Both the position numbers and the translations under genes were made by a program. A DNA stretch of 64,000 nucleotides from Mycoplasma sp. CAG:956. Lineage in GTDB: Bacteria; Bacillota_I; Bacilli_A; RF39; UBA660. This document shows positions 8,028-15,144 of the stretch, piece by piece (position 1 is the first letter of the stretch; the number at the start of each line of letters is the position of its first letter). The DNA lies in the NCBI GenBank assembly GCA_000433475.1, contig HF993101.1:11889-75888 (forward strand), given 5' to 3'. Below the pieces are notes generated by a model. It ran no database searches and was not told the origin of the DNA. It saw only the letters and a list, made by a program, of their open reading frames with translations.

Positions 8028-8056
8028 TTGACTAAAAGACTTTGCTATATTAGTAT
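8028..8056 (+). promoter_or_regulatory. Promoter of the gene at 8077
   Basis: TTGACT at 8028-8033, 17-nt spacer, TAGTAT at 8051-8056. The -35 box matches those before 49804 and 49655. Confidence 0.6.
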
Positions 8057-8076
8057 TAAAGTAAGAGGATAATAAT

Positions 8077-9402
8077 ATGCAGGAATTTTATAAAAAGAGG
8101 TTGATAATTTTAGCAATAATATTAGTATTACTTGGGAATATTAGTGTCTTTTATTCCTTATGGAAGATAGATAATAGTAATATAATGGCAAATACAACTT
8201 CTTGTGTTGATATAATATATAGTGATGAATTAACATATAACTTAGTTAATCCTGAAGCACTTAAAGATAGTGATGGTAAGGGTTCATCAGTAAGAAGTAT
8301 ATCTATAACTAATAAGTGTAGTAATATAAAGACTATTCAATTATATTTAGATGTTTTAAATACTACTACTATTAATAGCAATAAAGTTAAAACTTATATA
8401 AATGGGGATATAACTTTAGAACCAACTCTTTTAAGTGATTTAAAAACTTTAAAGAATAGTGATTCTAATATTAAAGAAAAGAAAAGGTTATATAAATATG
8501 ATTTAGAACCTAATAAGAGTATAAGACTTAATTTAAGATTATGGTTAGATGAATATGCTGCTACTAGTCAAGATAAAAATACTTTCTATAGTACTTATGA
8601 AGTAGTAGCATCTGATCAAATCATTAAACCTACTTTTATAGAAAAATTATTAAAGGATAATCCTAATATTATAAATAATATTGATTATACTAGTGATGCC
8701 ATAGAGACCGGTTTAGTTAAAATAGATAATACTTATTATTTTAGAGGAAACCCCGTAAATAACTATTTTAAAATAGATGATTATATCTTAAGAATTGTAG
8801 GTATTAATAGTGATAATTCTATAAAACTTGCTTTCGTAAATAATATAATAGATAATCAGTTTAATGAGTTTTCTAATAAAGAAGAAACAGTTGCTTTTAA
8901 TACTAGTAGTGCTTTTCAAGTCTTAAATACTTGGTATGAAGAAAATATAAGTAAGTATGATGAATACTTAGTTACTAAGGATTACTGTGTAGATACAACC
9001 TATACTAAGTATTATAATCAAATAACTTATGGTGGTAATAAAAGACTTTTTGATGAAGATAGTCCTAGTTTAGTATGTAATGCAGGGGACCGTGACTATG
9101 GTGGTAAATATAGTAGTAAAGTAGGCATATTAAGTGCTGATGAGGCAAGTATAATTGGTTTTAGTTCTAAGTTTAATAATCAAAATAATTATTTATTCTT
9201 AAATAAAGATACTTGTACTTCGACACCTTATAGTTATTATTATGGAGCTTATATAACTGTTATAAATAAAGATGGAAAGATATCATATACAAAAGTTAAT
9301 AATACTTGTAGTATGATTCCTATTATAAATATTAATGGTCATTTAACTATTAAAGGTGAAGGTACTATAGATAGTCCATATGAATTAGATTTAGATGACT
9401 AA
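8077..9402 (+). CDS. Membrane-anchored surface protein, family A-like (divergent member)
   Basis: A 441-residue protein with AGAGGATA before the ATG. One N-terminal hydrophobic anchor (IILAIILVLLGNISVFYSLW, about residues 9-28) precedes a beta-rich domain with paired cysteines (about residues 45-190). The C-terminal half shares the order of motifs in the genes at 51011 and 53022: YYFRGNPVNNYFK, LRIVGIN, KVGILSADE and the closing GEGTIDSPYELD. It therefore belongs to the same surface superfamily but has a different stalk. It has its own promoter and no inverted sites upstream. The tail resembles domains built on the C-type-lectin-like fold. Binding partner unknown. Confidence 0.6.
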   Translation: MQEFYKKRLIILAIILVLLGNISVFYSLWKIDNSNIMANTTSCVDIIYSDELTYNLVNPEALKDSDGKGSSVRSISITNKCSNIKTIQLYLDVLNTTTINSNKVKTYINGDITLEPTLLSDLKTLKNSDSNIKEKKRLYKYDLEPNKSIRLNLRLWLDEYAATSQDKNTFYSTYEVVASDQIIKPTFIEKLLKDNPNIINNIDYTSDAIETGLVKIDNTYYFRGNPVNNYFKIDDYILRIVGINSDNSIKLAFVNNIIDNQFNEFSNKEETVAFNTSSAFQVLNTWYEENISKYDEYLVTKDYCVDTTYTKYYNQITYGGNKRLFDEDSPSLVCNAGDRDYGGKYSSKVGILSADEASIIGFSSKFNNQNNYLFLNKDTCTSTPYSYYYGAYITVINKDGKISYTKVNNTCSMIPIININGHLTIKGEGTIDSPYELDLDD

Positions 9403-9468
9403 ACAATAAAAATATGATAAAATTTAAATAAGTATGGTATAGGATATAAGAAAGTATTGGTGGTACTT

Positions 9469-11190
9469 ATGAATAAAACAACCTTTATTTTACTAGGAGT
9501 AACTTATTATATAGTTTCTGTTTTAATTATTATTATTGTTTTAAATAAAATTAATAAAAAAGGAAAAAATAAGTATAAACAAGAAATAGAAGAGTTAGAA
9601 AGAGATAAGAATCAAATAATATCTTCTGATATAATGAGTAGTTTACAAACTGTTGAAGAATTTGTTAATAATGATTTAATGCAAGAAGTTTATACTAATT
9701 TAAGAACAAGGTTTGATGTTATAAAAAAGGAAGATATTCCGCATATTACAGATAATTTATTAAAGTTAGAAGATTTATATGATAGTAAGAAATATAAAGA
9801 ATTAAATAAGTTATTAGGAACCGTAGAATTTGATATTTATTTAGTAAAAGCTAAGAGTGATTATTTACTTAAAGAGATTAAAAAAATTACTTTATCTAAA
9901 GGAAAGAATAGAGAGATTGCAACATCTTTAAAGACAAGATATCGTTTAGTATTAAATGAATATAATAACCATAAAATTGAGTATACTTATATAAGTAAAC
10001 CAGTAGAATTACAGTTTGAAAATATTGATAAATTATTTAGTAGTTTTGAAGTTGCTATGGAAGGTAATAACTATAGTGAAGTTAATAAAATTATTAAAGC
10101 TTTAGATAATATGATTGGTAATTTAGAATTAGTTATTAAAGAAGGTCCATCTATTATTTTAATGGGAACTAAGTTAATACCAAGAAAGATTGAAGATATT
10201 AAGTCTATTAAAGATAGTATGGAAAGAAGTGGTTATAACTTAGATTATTTAAATATTGATAATAGTATTAAAGATGCTAATAAAAAGATAGCAACGGCTT
10301 TAGAGAAGATTAATGTTTTAAATATTACTGATTCTTCAGTAGAGTTAAAGACAATATTAGATTATTTTGATAATTTATATAATGAGTTTGATAAAGAAAG
10401 ACTAGCTAAGAAAACTTTTGATGATGAGATGCGAAGTGTTTTAGTGCGTGCAAATAAATTAGAAAGAAATAATAATGAGTTAAGAAGAAAGACTAGTGAT
10501 TATAAGTATTCTTATGATATTACTGATAGTGATTTAGATATTTTAGAAGAGATATCTAAGGAACTTAAAGATATTAAGAAGAATTATGAAGTAATAGTTA
10601 GTCATCATCGTAATAAAACTGTTGCTTATACAAGACTTTCTAAAGAAATGCAAAAGTTAGATAGAGCATTAGATGAGGTAGCAGAAAAGTTAAATACATT
10701 CTATGATACTTTTGGTAATCTAAAGGAAGATGAGTTAGAAGCAAGAGAGCAATTAGACCAGATAAAAGAAGTACTTATTAAAGCTAAATGTAAATTAAAT
10801 GAGTATTCTTTACCTATGGTTCCTGATTATTATTATACTTATATGGCAGAAGCTAAAGAAGCTATTGATGATGTTAAAGTAGAACTAAATAAAAAGCCTA
10901 TTTCTATTAAGACTTTAAATGTTAGAGTTGATACAGCAAGAGATTTAGCTGTTAAACTATATAATACAGCTAAAGAAGTAGTTAAAAGTGCTTATATGGC
11001 CGAAATGAGTATCGTTTATGGTAATAGATATCGTTCTTTAAATAATAATTTAGATATAGCTTTAATTAAGTCAGAAAATTTATTCTTTAAGGGTGAATAT
11101 AAAAAGTCTTTAGAATGTAGTATAAATGCTATTGATTTAATTGAGCCAGATTATTATAAAACATTAAGAAGTACTTTAGAAAAAAAATAA
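9469..11190 (+). CDS. ezrA: Septation ring formation regulator EzrA-like
   Basis: A 573-residue protein with one N-terminal transmembrane helix (about residues 3-25) and a long cytoplasmic coiled-coil body, the topology and length of EzrA (about 560). The family pattern near residues 65-110, a short helix with D-I-P-H-I followed by LLKLEDLYDSKKYKEL, matches EzrA's conserved repeat region of spectrin-like bundles. In Bacilli EzrA binds FtsZ and links it to cell-wall synthases. ATG 9469 is chosen over TTG 9457, because GGTGG at 9459-9463 serves the ATG. Low-complexity coiled coils can mislead, so the call rests on architecture plus that motif. Confidence 0.8.
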   Translation: MNKTTFILLGVTYYIVSVLIIIIVLNKINKKGKNKYKQEIEELERDKNQIISSDIMSSLQTVEEFVNNDLMQEVYTNLRTRFDVIKKEDIPHITDNLLKLEDLYDSKKYKELNKLLGTVEFDIYLVKAKSDYLLKEIKKITLSKGKNREIATSLKTRYRLVLNEYNNHKIEYTYISKPVELQFENIDKLFSSFEVAMEGNNYSEVNKIIKALDNMIGNLELVIKEGPSIILMGTKLIPRKIEDIKSIKDSMERSGYNLDYLNIDNSIKDANKKIATALEKINVLNITDSSVELKTILDYFDNLYNEFDKERLAKKTFDDEMRSVLVRANKLERNNNELRRKTSDYKYSYDITDSDLDILEEISKELKDIKKNYEVIVSHHRNKTVAYTRLSKEMQKLDRALDEVAEKLNTFYDTFGNLKEDELEAREQLDQIKEVLIKAKCKLNEYSLPMVPDYYYTYMAEAKEAIDDVKVELNKKPISIKTLNVRVDTARDLAVKLYNTAKEVVKSAYMAEMSIVYGNRYRSLNNNLDIALIKSENLFFKGEYKKSLECSINAIDLIEPDYYKTLRSTLEKK

Positions 11191-11211
11191 ATTAGAAAGA
11201 AAAAGGGTTGT

Positions 11212-12297
11212 ATGAAAAAAAGAAATTTATTATTATTATTGGTTATGTTAGTACCAATTATATTTATTAGAGTTGATGCAAAGAAATTTACTGTTAATGA
11301 AGTTGTAACAGAATTTAATAAAGTAGTTAGTGAAAAGTATAAAGTTACTTTAGGAGATATGGAAGCTAGTATTGATACAGATAATAAGAAGATATCTCTA
11401 ACTAAAGGAAAACAAGATTTTTCTCTTAGTTATACTGATGATTATATAGAATATAAGTATGCTGGTAGTACACCAACTGGTGCAAATAATGGTGGGGATT
11501 ATTGTATAGAATTGATATTTGAAGCTTTTTTAGATAGTCTTTTTGGGTTAAGTAATGTTGACAGCATTTATTCTACGGCTTATCTTGGAAAATATGAAAG
11601 TAATTTTGATAAATATAATGTTTCTTTTGATTATACTGATTATAAGTATAATCAAAAGAATGATAAGGGGGAAAGTGTTGAATTAGAAGATTCCTATGTA
11701 AGTGATTTTAAGTTAGGTTTTGATAGTGATAAGATTACAGATTTTGCTAAAACTTATGCTAAAAGTAATCATTTTGATATAGTACCTAAACTTAATATGA
11801 AGATATCAAATGGTAAAGTAAATTATAATTTTAAAATAGATTATACTAAACAAGCTGATGAGGATATTCCATATTGTGTTGTTTTTAGAGCTGAGGCATT
11901 AGATGGAACTTATACAAAAATTACAGAGAATAGCATTTCTTGTGAAGAAAGAGATATTTCTGTTTATTTAGTTGATGATACAACTACGGCTGGTAAGACT
12001 TATTTTTATAAAGCTCAAGTAGTTGGTAGTAATAAATTTAGTAATATTTTAAAGGTGGATTTAACAAGTAATATAATTACTGATACTAGTAATAATGAGA
12101 TAATTTATTCTCCATCTAAAGATGATGATAAGGAAGATAAAAATACTCCTTCAGAAGATAAGAAAGAAGAAGAAACTAAAAAAGATTATAAAAATCCTGA
12201 AACAGGAGCTTTCTTACCGATGTTACCAATTCTTATTTTAGCTTTAGCTAGTATTGTAGTTTGGAGTAAGGTTAAAAATAAATTTATGAGAATTTAA
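11212..12297 (+). CDS. Secreted, sortase-anchored protein (NPETG)
   Basis: A 361-residue protein with a clear signal peptide (KKRNLLLLLVMLVPIIFI, cleavage probably after VDA). The extracellular part is beta-rich, with a fibronectin-like stretch around residues 220-290 (YCVVFRAEALDGTYTKI ... TFFYKAQVVG-like). A Lys/Asp/Glu-rich spacer follows, then the cell-wall sorting signal: NPETG, a hydrophobic segment (about 20 residues) and a basic end. NPxTG is a variant of LPxTG used by some sortase classes. No sortase gene is in the window. It begins 21 bp after ezrA, so the two may share a transcript, and is followed by a terminator at 12305-12335. Confidence 0.75.
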   Translation: MKKRNLLLLLVMLVPIIFIRVDAKKFTVNEVVTEFNKVVSEKYKVTLGDMEASIDTDNKKISLTKGKQDFSLSYTDDYIEYKYAGSTPTGANNGGDYCIELIFEAFLDSLFGLSNVDSIYSTAYLGKYESNFDKYNVSFDYTDYKYNQKNDKGESVELEDSYVSDFKLGFDSDKITDFAKTYAKSNHFDIVPKLNMKISNGKVNYNFKIDYTKQADEDIPYCVVFRAEALDGTYTKITENSISCEERDISVYLVDDTTTAGKTYFYKAQVVGSNKFSNILKVDLTSNIITDTSNNEIIYSPSKDDDKEDKNTPSEDKKEEETKKDYKNPETGAFLPMLPILILALASIVVWSKVKNKFMRI

Positions 12298-12304
12298 TAG
12301 TAGA

Positions 12305-12335
12305 AGATTATCTAGTAAAATGGATAGTCTTTTTT
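12305..12335 (+). terminator. Intrinsic terminator
   Basis: AGATTATC (12305-12312) pairs with GATAGTCT (12323-12330), one G-U, followed by T to 12335. Confidence 0.75.
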
Positions 12336-12380
12336 AGATGGTGGAGAGTAATTTTGTAGGAAAGAAAAGTTTAGAATTTA

Positions 12381-12389
12381 TGATATAAT
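12381..12389 (+). promoter_or_regulatory. Extended -10 promoter for the gene at 12414
   Basis: TGATATAAT, i.e. a TG-n-TATAAT extended -10 with a perfect -10 hexamer, 24 bp before the ATG. No good -35 is seen. Confidence 0.6.
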
Positions 12390-12413
12390 TTAGGTAAGAA
12401 AGATAGTGATTAT

Positions 12414-13523
12414 ATGCAAAAAATGAATTTTAGAGGATATCAAGTAAATTATATAGATATTGATGCTAATCCCAAGTTAGGATTTTATTTTCCTTTTCAA
12501 ATACTTATTCCCCAAAATTTAAATAACGAACCAGAGCTTATATATGCTTGTAATTTGCCAGGAGATTATTCTAAAAATTGTGAAAGTATATCAGATTTAA
12601 TAGAATTTATTAAAAAATCTGTGGATGGTAAATACGGAGCAATTGATAAAATGATGATGCATTTATGTTTGGAAAAAGGTAATCCAATGATTATTCCTTT
12701 TGTTCCTAGATTAACAAATTTTCGCCCTAATTTTTTAGGAAGAGATTGCTTGTTAAACGATTTTAGGTTAGTTGGTGAAGATAAGCACTTTGCTAAAGAA
12801 ATGTACATGTATAACAATTTAGATTTTCAACATAAAGCTATGATTGATACAGCAATTAATGTATTAAGAGAGGAGCAAATAGGTGATTTTTCGAAAGTTG
12901 TTCTTTGTGGTTATTCTGAGGGCTCGAAGTTTGCTTCTCATTTTGCCTTATTGCACCCAGAAATTGTTAAAGCGATAGTAGCAGGTGGTACTGGCGGAGT
13001 TATGTCGATGCCTATAAGTTCTTATGATGGATATGAATTTATTTATCCAACTGGAATAAGTGGTTTAAAACATTTTGATTTTAAAGAGTTTAGTAATATC
13101 TTTTTCTTTTATTATATGGGTGATAAAGATAAATCTGATTCAGCTATACCTTATTTTTTGGATTATCGTTATTTAGATAAAGATGGAAATGTCCAAATTT
13201 TAAAAGATGAGTGTGGTAATAGTACCCCTTTAATTGATAAAGATGGCAATCAAGTTTTTACAAGAGATGCCAATGGTAATTATCGGGCTAAATTTAATTT
13301 ATTTAGTGATAGTGAAGTAAATGCTATTAATAAGGTATTAGGAACAAAAATTCAAGATAGATTTAGAAAACAAGAAGCCATATATAAAAATTTAGGATTA
13401 AAAGCTACTTTTATAATTTATGAAGGAAATCATCATACTGTGTTTAATAATTGTGATAAGTTATTTTCTGATGTTGATAATTTTATGCTAGATTGTAAAA
13501 AAAAGCATAAGATTACTTTGTAA
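12414..13523 (+). CDS. Alpha/beta-hydrolase family protein
   Basis: A 369-residue soluble protein with no signal peptide. The nucleophile elbow is VVLCGYSEGSKFA (about residues 161-173), giving Ser in G-Y-S-E-G. The catalytic His is probable in YEGNHHTVF near the C-terminus (about 340-348), and an acidic residue in the MGDKDKSDS loop (about 237) could complete the triad. Together these indicate an esterase or peptidase-like alpha/beta hydrolase. The substrate is unknown. The segment of about 260-290 has tandem D-G-N-type turns (DKDGNVQ, DKDGNQV, DANGNYR) inserted before the last helices. It is a single gene between its own promoter and the bidirectional terminator at 13547-13578. Confidence 0.75.
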   Translation: MQKMNFRGYQVNYIDIDANPKLGFYFPFQILIPQNLNNEPELIYACNLPGDYSKNCESISDLIEFIKKSVDGKYGAIDKMMMHLCLEKGNPMIIPFVPRLTNFRPNFLGRDCLLNDFRLVGEDKHFAKEMYMYNNLDFQHKAMIDTAINVLREEQIGDFSKVVLCGYSEGSKFASHFALLHPEIVKAIVAGGTGGVMSMPISSYDGYEFIYPTGISGLKHFDFKEFSNIFFFYYMGDKDKSDSAIPYFLDYRYLDKDGNVQILKDECGNSTPLIDKDGNQVFTRDANGNYRAKFNLFSDSEVNAINKVLGTKIQDRFRKQEAIYKNLGLKATFIIYEGNHHTVFNNCDKLFSDVDNFMLDCKKKHKITL

Positions 13524-13546
13524 AATTAATAAAATACTAGGATATG

Positions 13547-13578
13547 AAAAAAGACCATCTAATTTAGATAGTCTTTTA
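13547..13578. terminator. Bidirectional terminator
   Basis: AAAAGAC-ATCTA and TAGAT-GTCTTTT form one hairpin with one internal mismatch. On the minus strand it ends in six T, so it probably terminates tRNA-His as well as the convergent hydrolase gene. Confidence 0.7.
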
Positions 13579-13590
13579 AGCATTCCATAA

Positions 13591-13667
13591 TGGGGCGAAA
13601 TGTGGGGGTCGAACCCACGCGTGCCGGAGCCACAATCCGGTGTGTTAACCACTTCACCAATTCCGCC
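13591..13667 (-). tRNA. tRNA-His (GTG)
   Basis: Read on the minus strand. The acceptor stem GCGGAAT pairs with ATTTCGC, with an extra 5' G (G-1) opposite discriminator C73, the hallmark of tRNA-His, and CCA is encoded. The anticodon stem CCGGA/TCCGG holds the loop TTGTGGC, with anticodon GTG at 13631-13633. The T-loop GGTTCGAAC is canonical. It is a lone tRNA between a convergent hydrolase gene and a divergent small membrane protein. Confidence 0.97.
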
Positions 13668-13693
13668 ATTACCTAAAATATTCTATCAAGTAA

Positions 13694-13722
13694 TTGCAAA
13701 AAAAGCAAGTGTATATTATACT
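13694..13722 (+). promoter_or_regulatory. Promoter of the gene at 13748
   Basis: TTGCAA at 13694-13699, 17-nt spacer, TATACT at 13717-13722. Confidence 0.6.
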
Positions 13723-13747
13723 TAATTTATAGAAAGTAGTGATTTTT

Positions 13748-13954
13748 ATGTATTTATTAGATTTCTGGGAACAAAACTTACCAGAACAGTTAGGAGAGTT
13801 TTTTAACAAAGTTAAAACATTTATTGTTGATACCGGAATGACTATTTATGATAACATGGTATCAATTATGGGGGAGACTCCTGCTAAGATGACGATAATA
13901 GCGGGTGCTGTTATTATTGTTTTAACAGTATTACTTAAGATAATTAATAGATAA
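13748..13954 (+). CDS. Small single-pass membrane protein (68 aa)
   Basis: ATG 13748 is preferred over the in-frame GTG 13739, which overlaps the AGTAGTGAT ribosome site. An amphipathic N-terminal half (YLLDFWEQNLPEQLGEFF) is followed by a C-terminal hydrophobic helix (about residues 47-65, IIAGAVIIVLTVLLKII). The layout resembles small tail-anchored or holin-like proteins, but no family is recognised. It has its own promoter and abuts the convergent gene at 13955 without a gap, so the two transcripts may overlap. Confidence 0.6.
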   Translation: MYLLDFWEQNLPEQLGEFFNKVKTFIVDTGMTIYDNMVSIMGETPAKMTIIAGAVIIVLTVLLKIINR

Positions 13955-14371
13955 TTAGTGCTTTTTTTTAATAGAATCTTTGTTTTTATTAACAAGGGTA
14001 GCATTTTCTAATCTGTTTATAATAAACTTTAGCATATCATTTCTATATACATCAGGAATTTCTGGTACATTAATTATAGTTTTTAAAGAGCCGGTTAACA
14101 AGGCTTGTTTTTGTTTAATTAAATTAAGTTTGTTAAAATCAACATTAATTGGTAAGCCAAGTAAGATATTTTGATAAAATCCTTGATAAAAATTTAATTC
14201 TTCTTGAATACTTTCTTTTATTTTACCAATTTTATCTTTAATAACGATTGTATCTTTTCTAGATAAAATATTTCCTCTAGAAGCTTGATAAGTCTTAGCA
14301 AATAATTGATCACAAACTTTTATTTTTTTTTGACATAATTCAGCATTTTCTTTTATAGTTTCTTCATTCAT
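13955..14371 (-). CDS. Hypothetical helical protein (138 aa)
   Basis: A soluble, highly charged, mostly helical protein. It begins with ENAELCQKKIKVCDQLF and ends in a Lys-rich tail (DSIKKKH). A ribosome site AGAGGGAT lies about 7 nt before the ATG on the minus strand. There is no membrane segment or recognised motif. Its stop codon directly adjoins the stop of the convergent gene at 13748-13954. Coding is supported by length, ribosome site and codon use like the neighbours. Function unknown. Confidence 0.6.
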   Translation of the reverse strand: MNEETIKENAELCQKKIKVCDQLFAKTYQASRGNILSRKDTIVIKDKIGKIKESIQEELNFYQGFYQNILLGLPINVDFNKLNLIKQKQALLTGSLKTIINVPEIPDVYRNDMLKFIINRLENATLVNKNKDSIKKKH

Positions 14372-15144
14372 AAATAATCCCTCTTCATGACTTTAGATTA
14401 TACTAAAATGATAAGGATAAGTCTAGTAAAATAAGCACTTTTTATCTTATAAGATGAGTATTATGCAAAGAATTAATATAAATACAGTTGTTTATAATTA
14501 TTTAGAATTAAAGGATTCTTTAGAAAATACAACTGATACTTTTATTTATTTAGGTAGTGTTTTACATTTATTAATGGAATTAAGATAAATGCTAGTAACT
14601 ATAGGACTATTACTTTTGGTTATTATAGTGTTTGAGTAACACTTAGTATAACTAGATATTTAAAAATAATCATTATGTTTTTTTCGTAACCTGAAAGGTG
14701 ATGGTCTTTGTACCTGCCACTTTTATATCAGTTAACTTAACTGTTAATGTGTTTGTACCAGTATCAAAGTCTCTTCTTCGGCAGTTGTTTTTACATTGTT
14801 GGTATTAACAACACTAGCTTCGGAATTAATAAAAGTAAGTATTTCATTAATATTACCAGTTGCACTGACTGTATTTTTTAATTCTGTTTCTATAAAAATA
14901 TAAGACTAATTTTTTCGTCTGTTCTTCTTATATATTTTATGATGAATAACCAAATAGGTTTTGAAAAAAAATCTTAAAAATAGTAAATAATTACAAAGGG
15001 GTTACTAAAAGTGAATAAATATCGATAAGATTTAAAAAAATAATAAAAAAGTTAAATGTCGCTTTAAAAGAGACCAATTTTAATCCTAAATATGGTATAG
15101 TTGATTTAGCAAGAAAAATTGAAATTAGCAAGGAGCATTTTTAA
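14372..15144. other. Gene-poor interval with gene remnants
   Basis: 773 bp without an intact gene. It holds an open frame of 44 codons at 14454-14588 (MSIMQRININTVVY...) without a convincing ribosome site, and the minus-strand surface-protein fragment at 14673-14890. At 15019-15144 there is a start-less plus-strand frame whose product ends GIVDLARKIEISKEHF; its TAA directly precedes the addB ATG. The last reads like a real C-terminus and may be what is left of a gene that once preceded addB. Confidence 0.5.
14673..14890 (-). pseudogene. Fragment of a surface-protein Ig-like/beta-sandwich domain
   Basis: On the minus strand, translation gives NEILTFINSEASVV, then after a frame change DTGTNTLTVKLTDIKVAGTK and TITFQVTKKT before a TAA. 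The pattern T-N-T-L-T-V-K-x-T-D-x-x-x-x-x-x-x-x-T-F-x-V-T is typical of bacterial Ig-like and cadherin-like surface repeats. The reading frame is broken around 14770 and there is no start, so this is a relic of a larger exported protein. Confidence 0.6.

Noticed and set aside
14454..14588. 44-codon frame starting MSIMQRININ
   Set aside because: No ribosome site, and it follows a short palindrome in a region of decayed genes; noted only within the interval entry.
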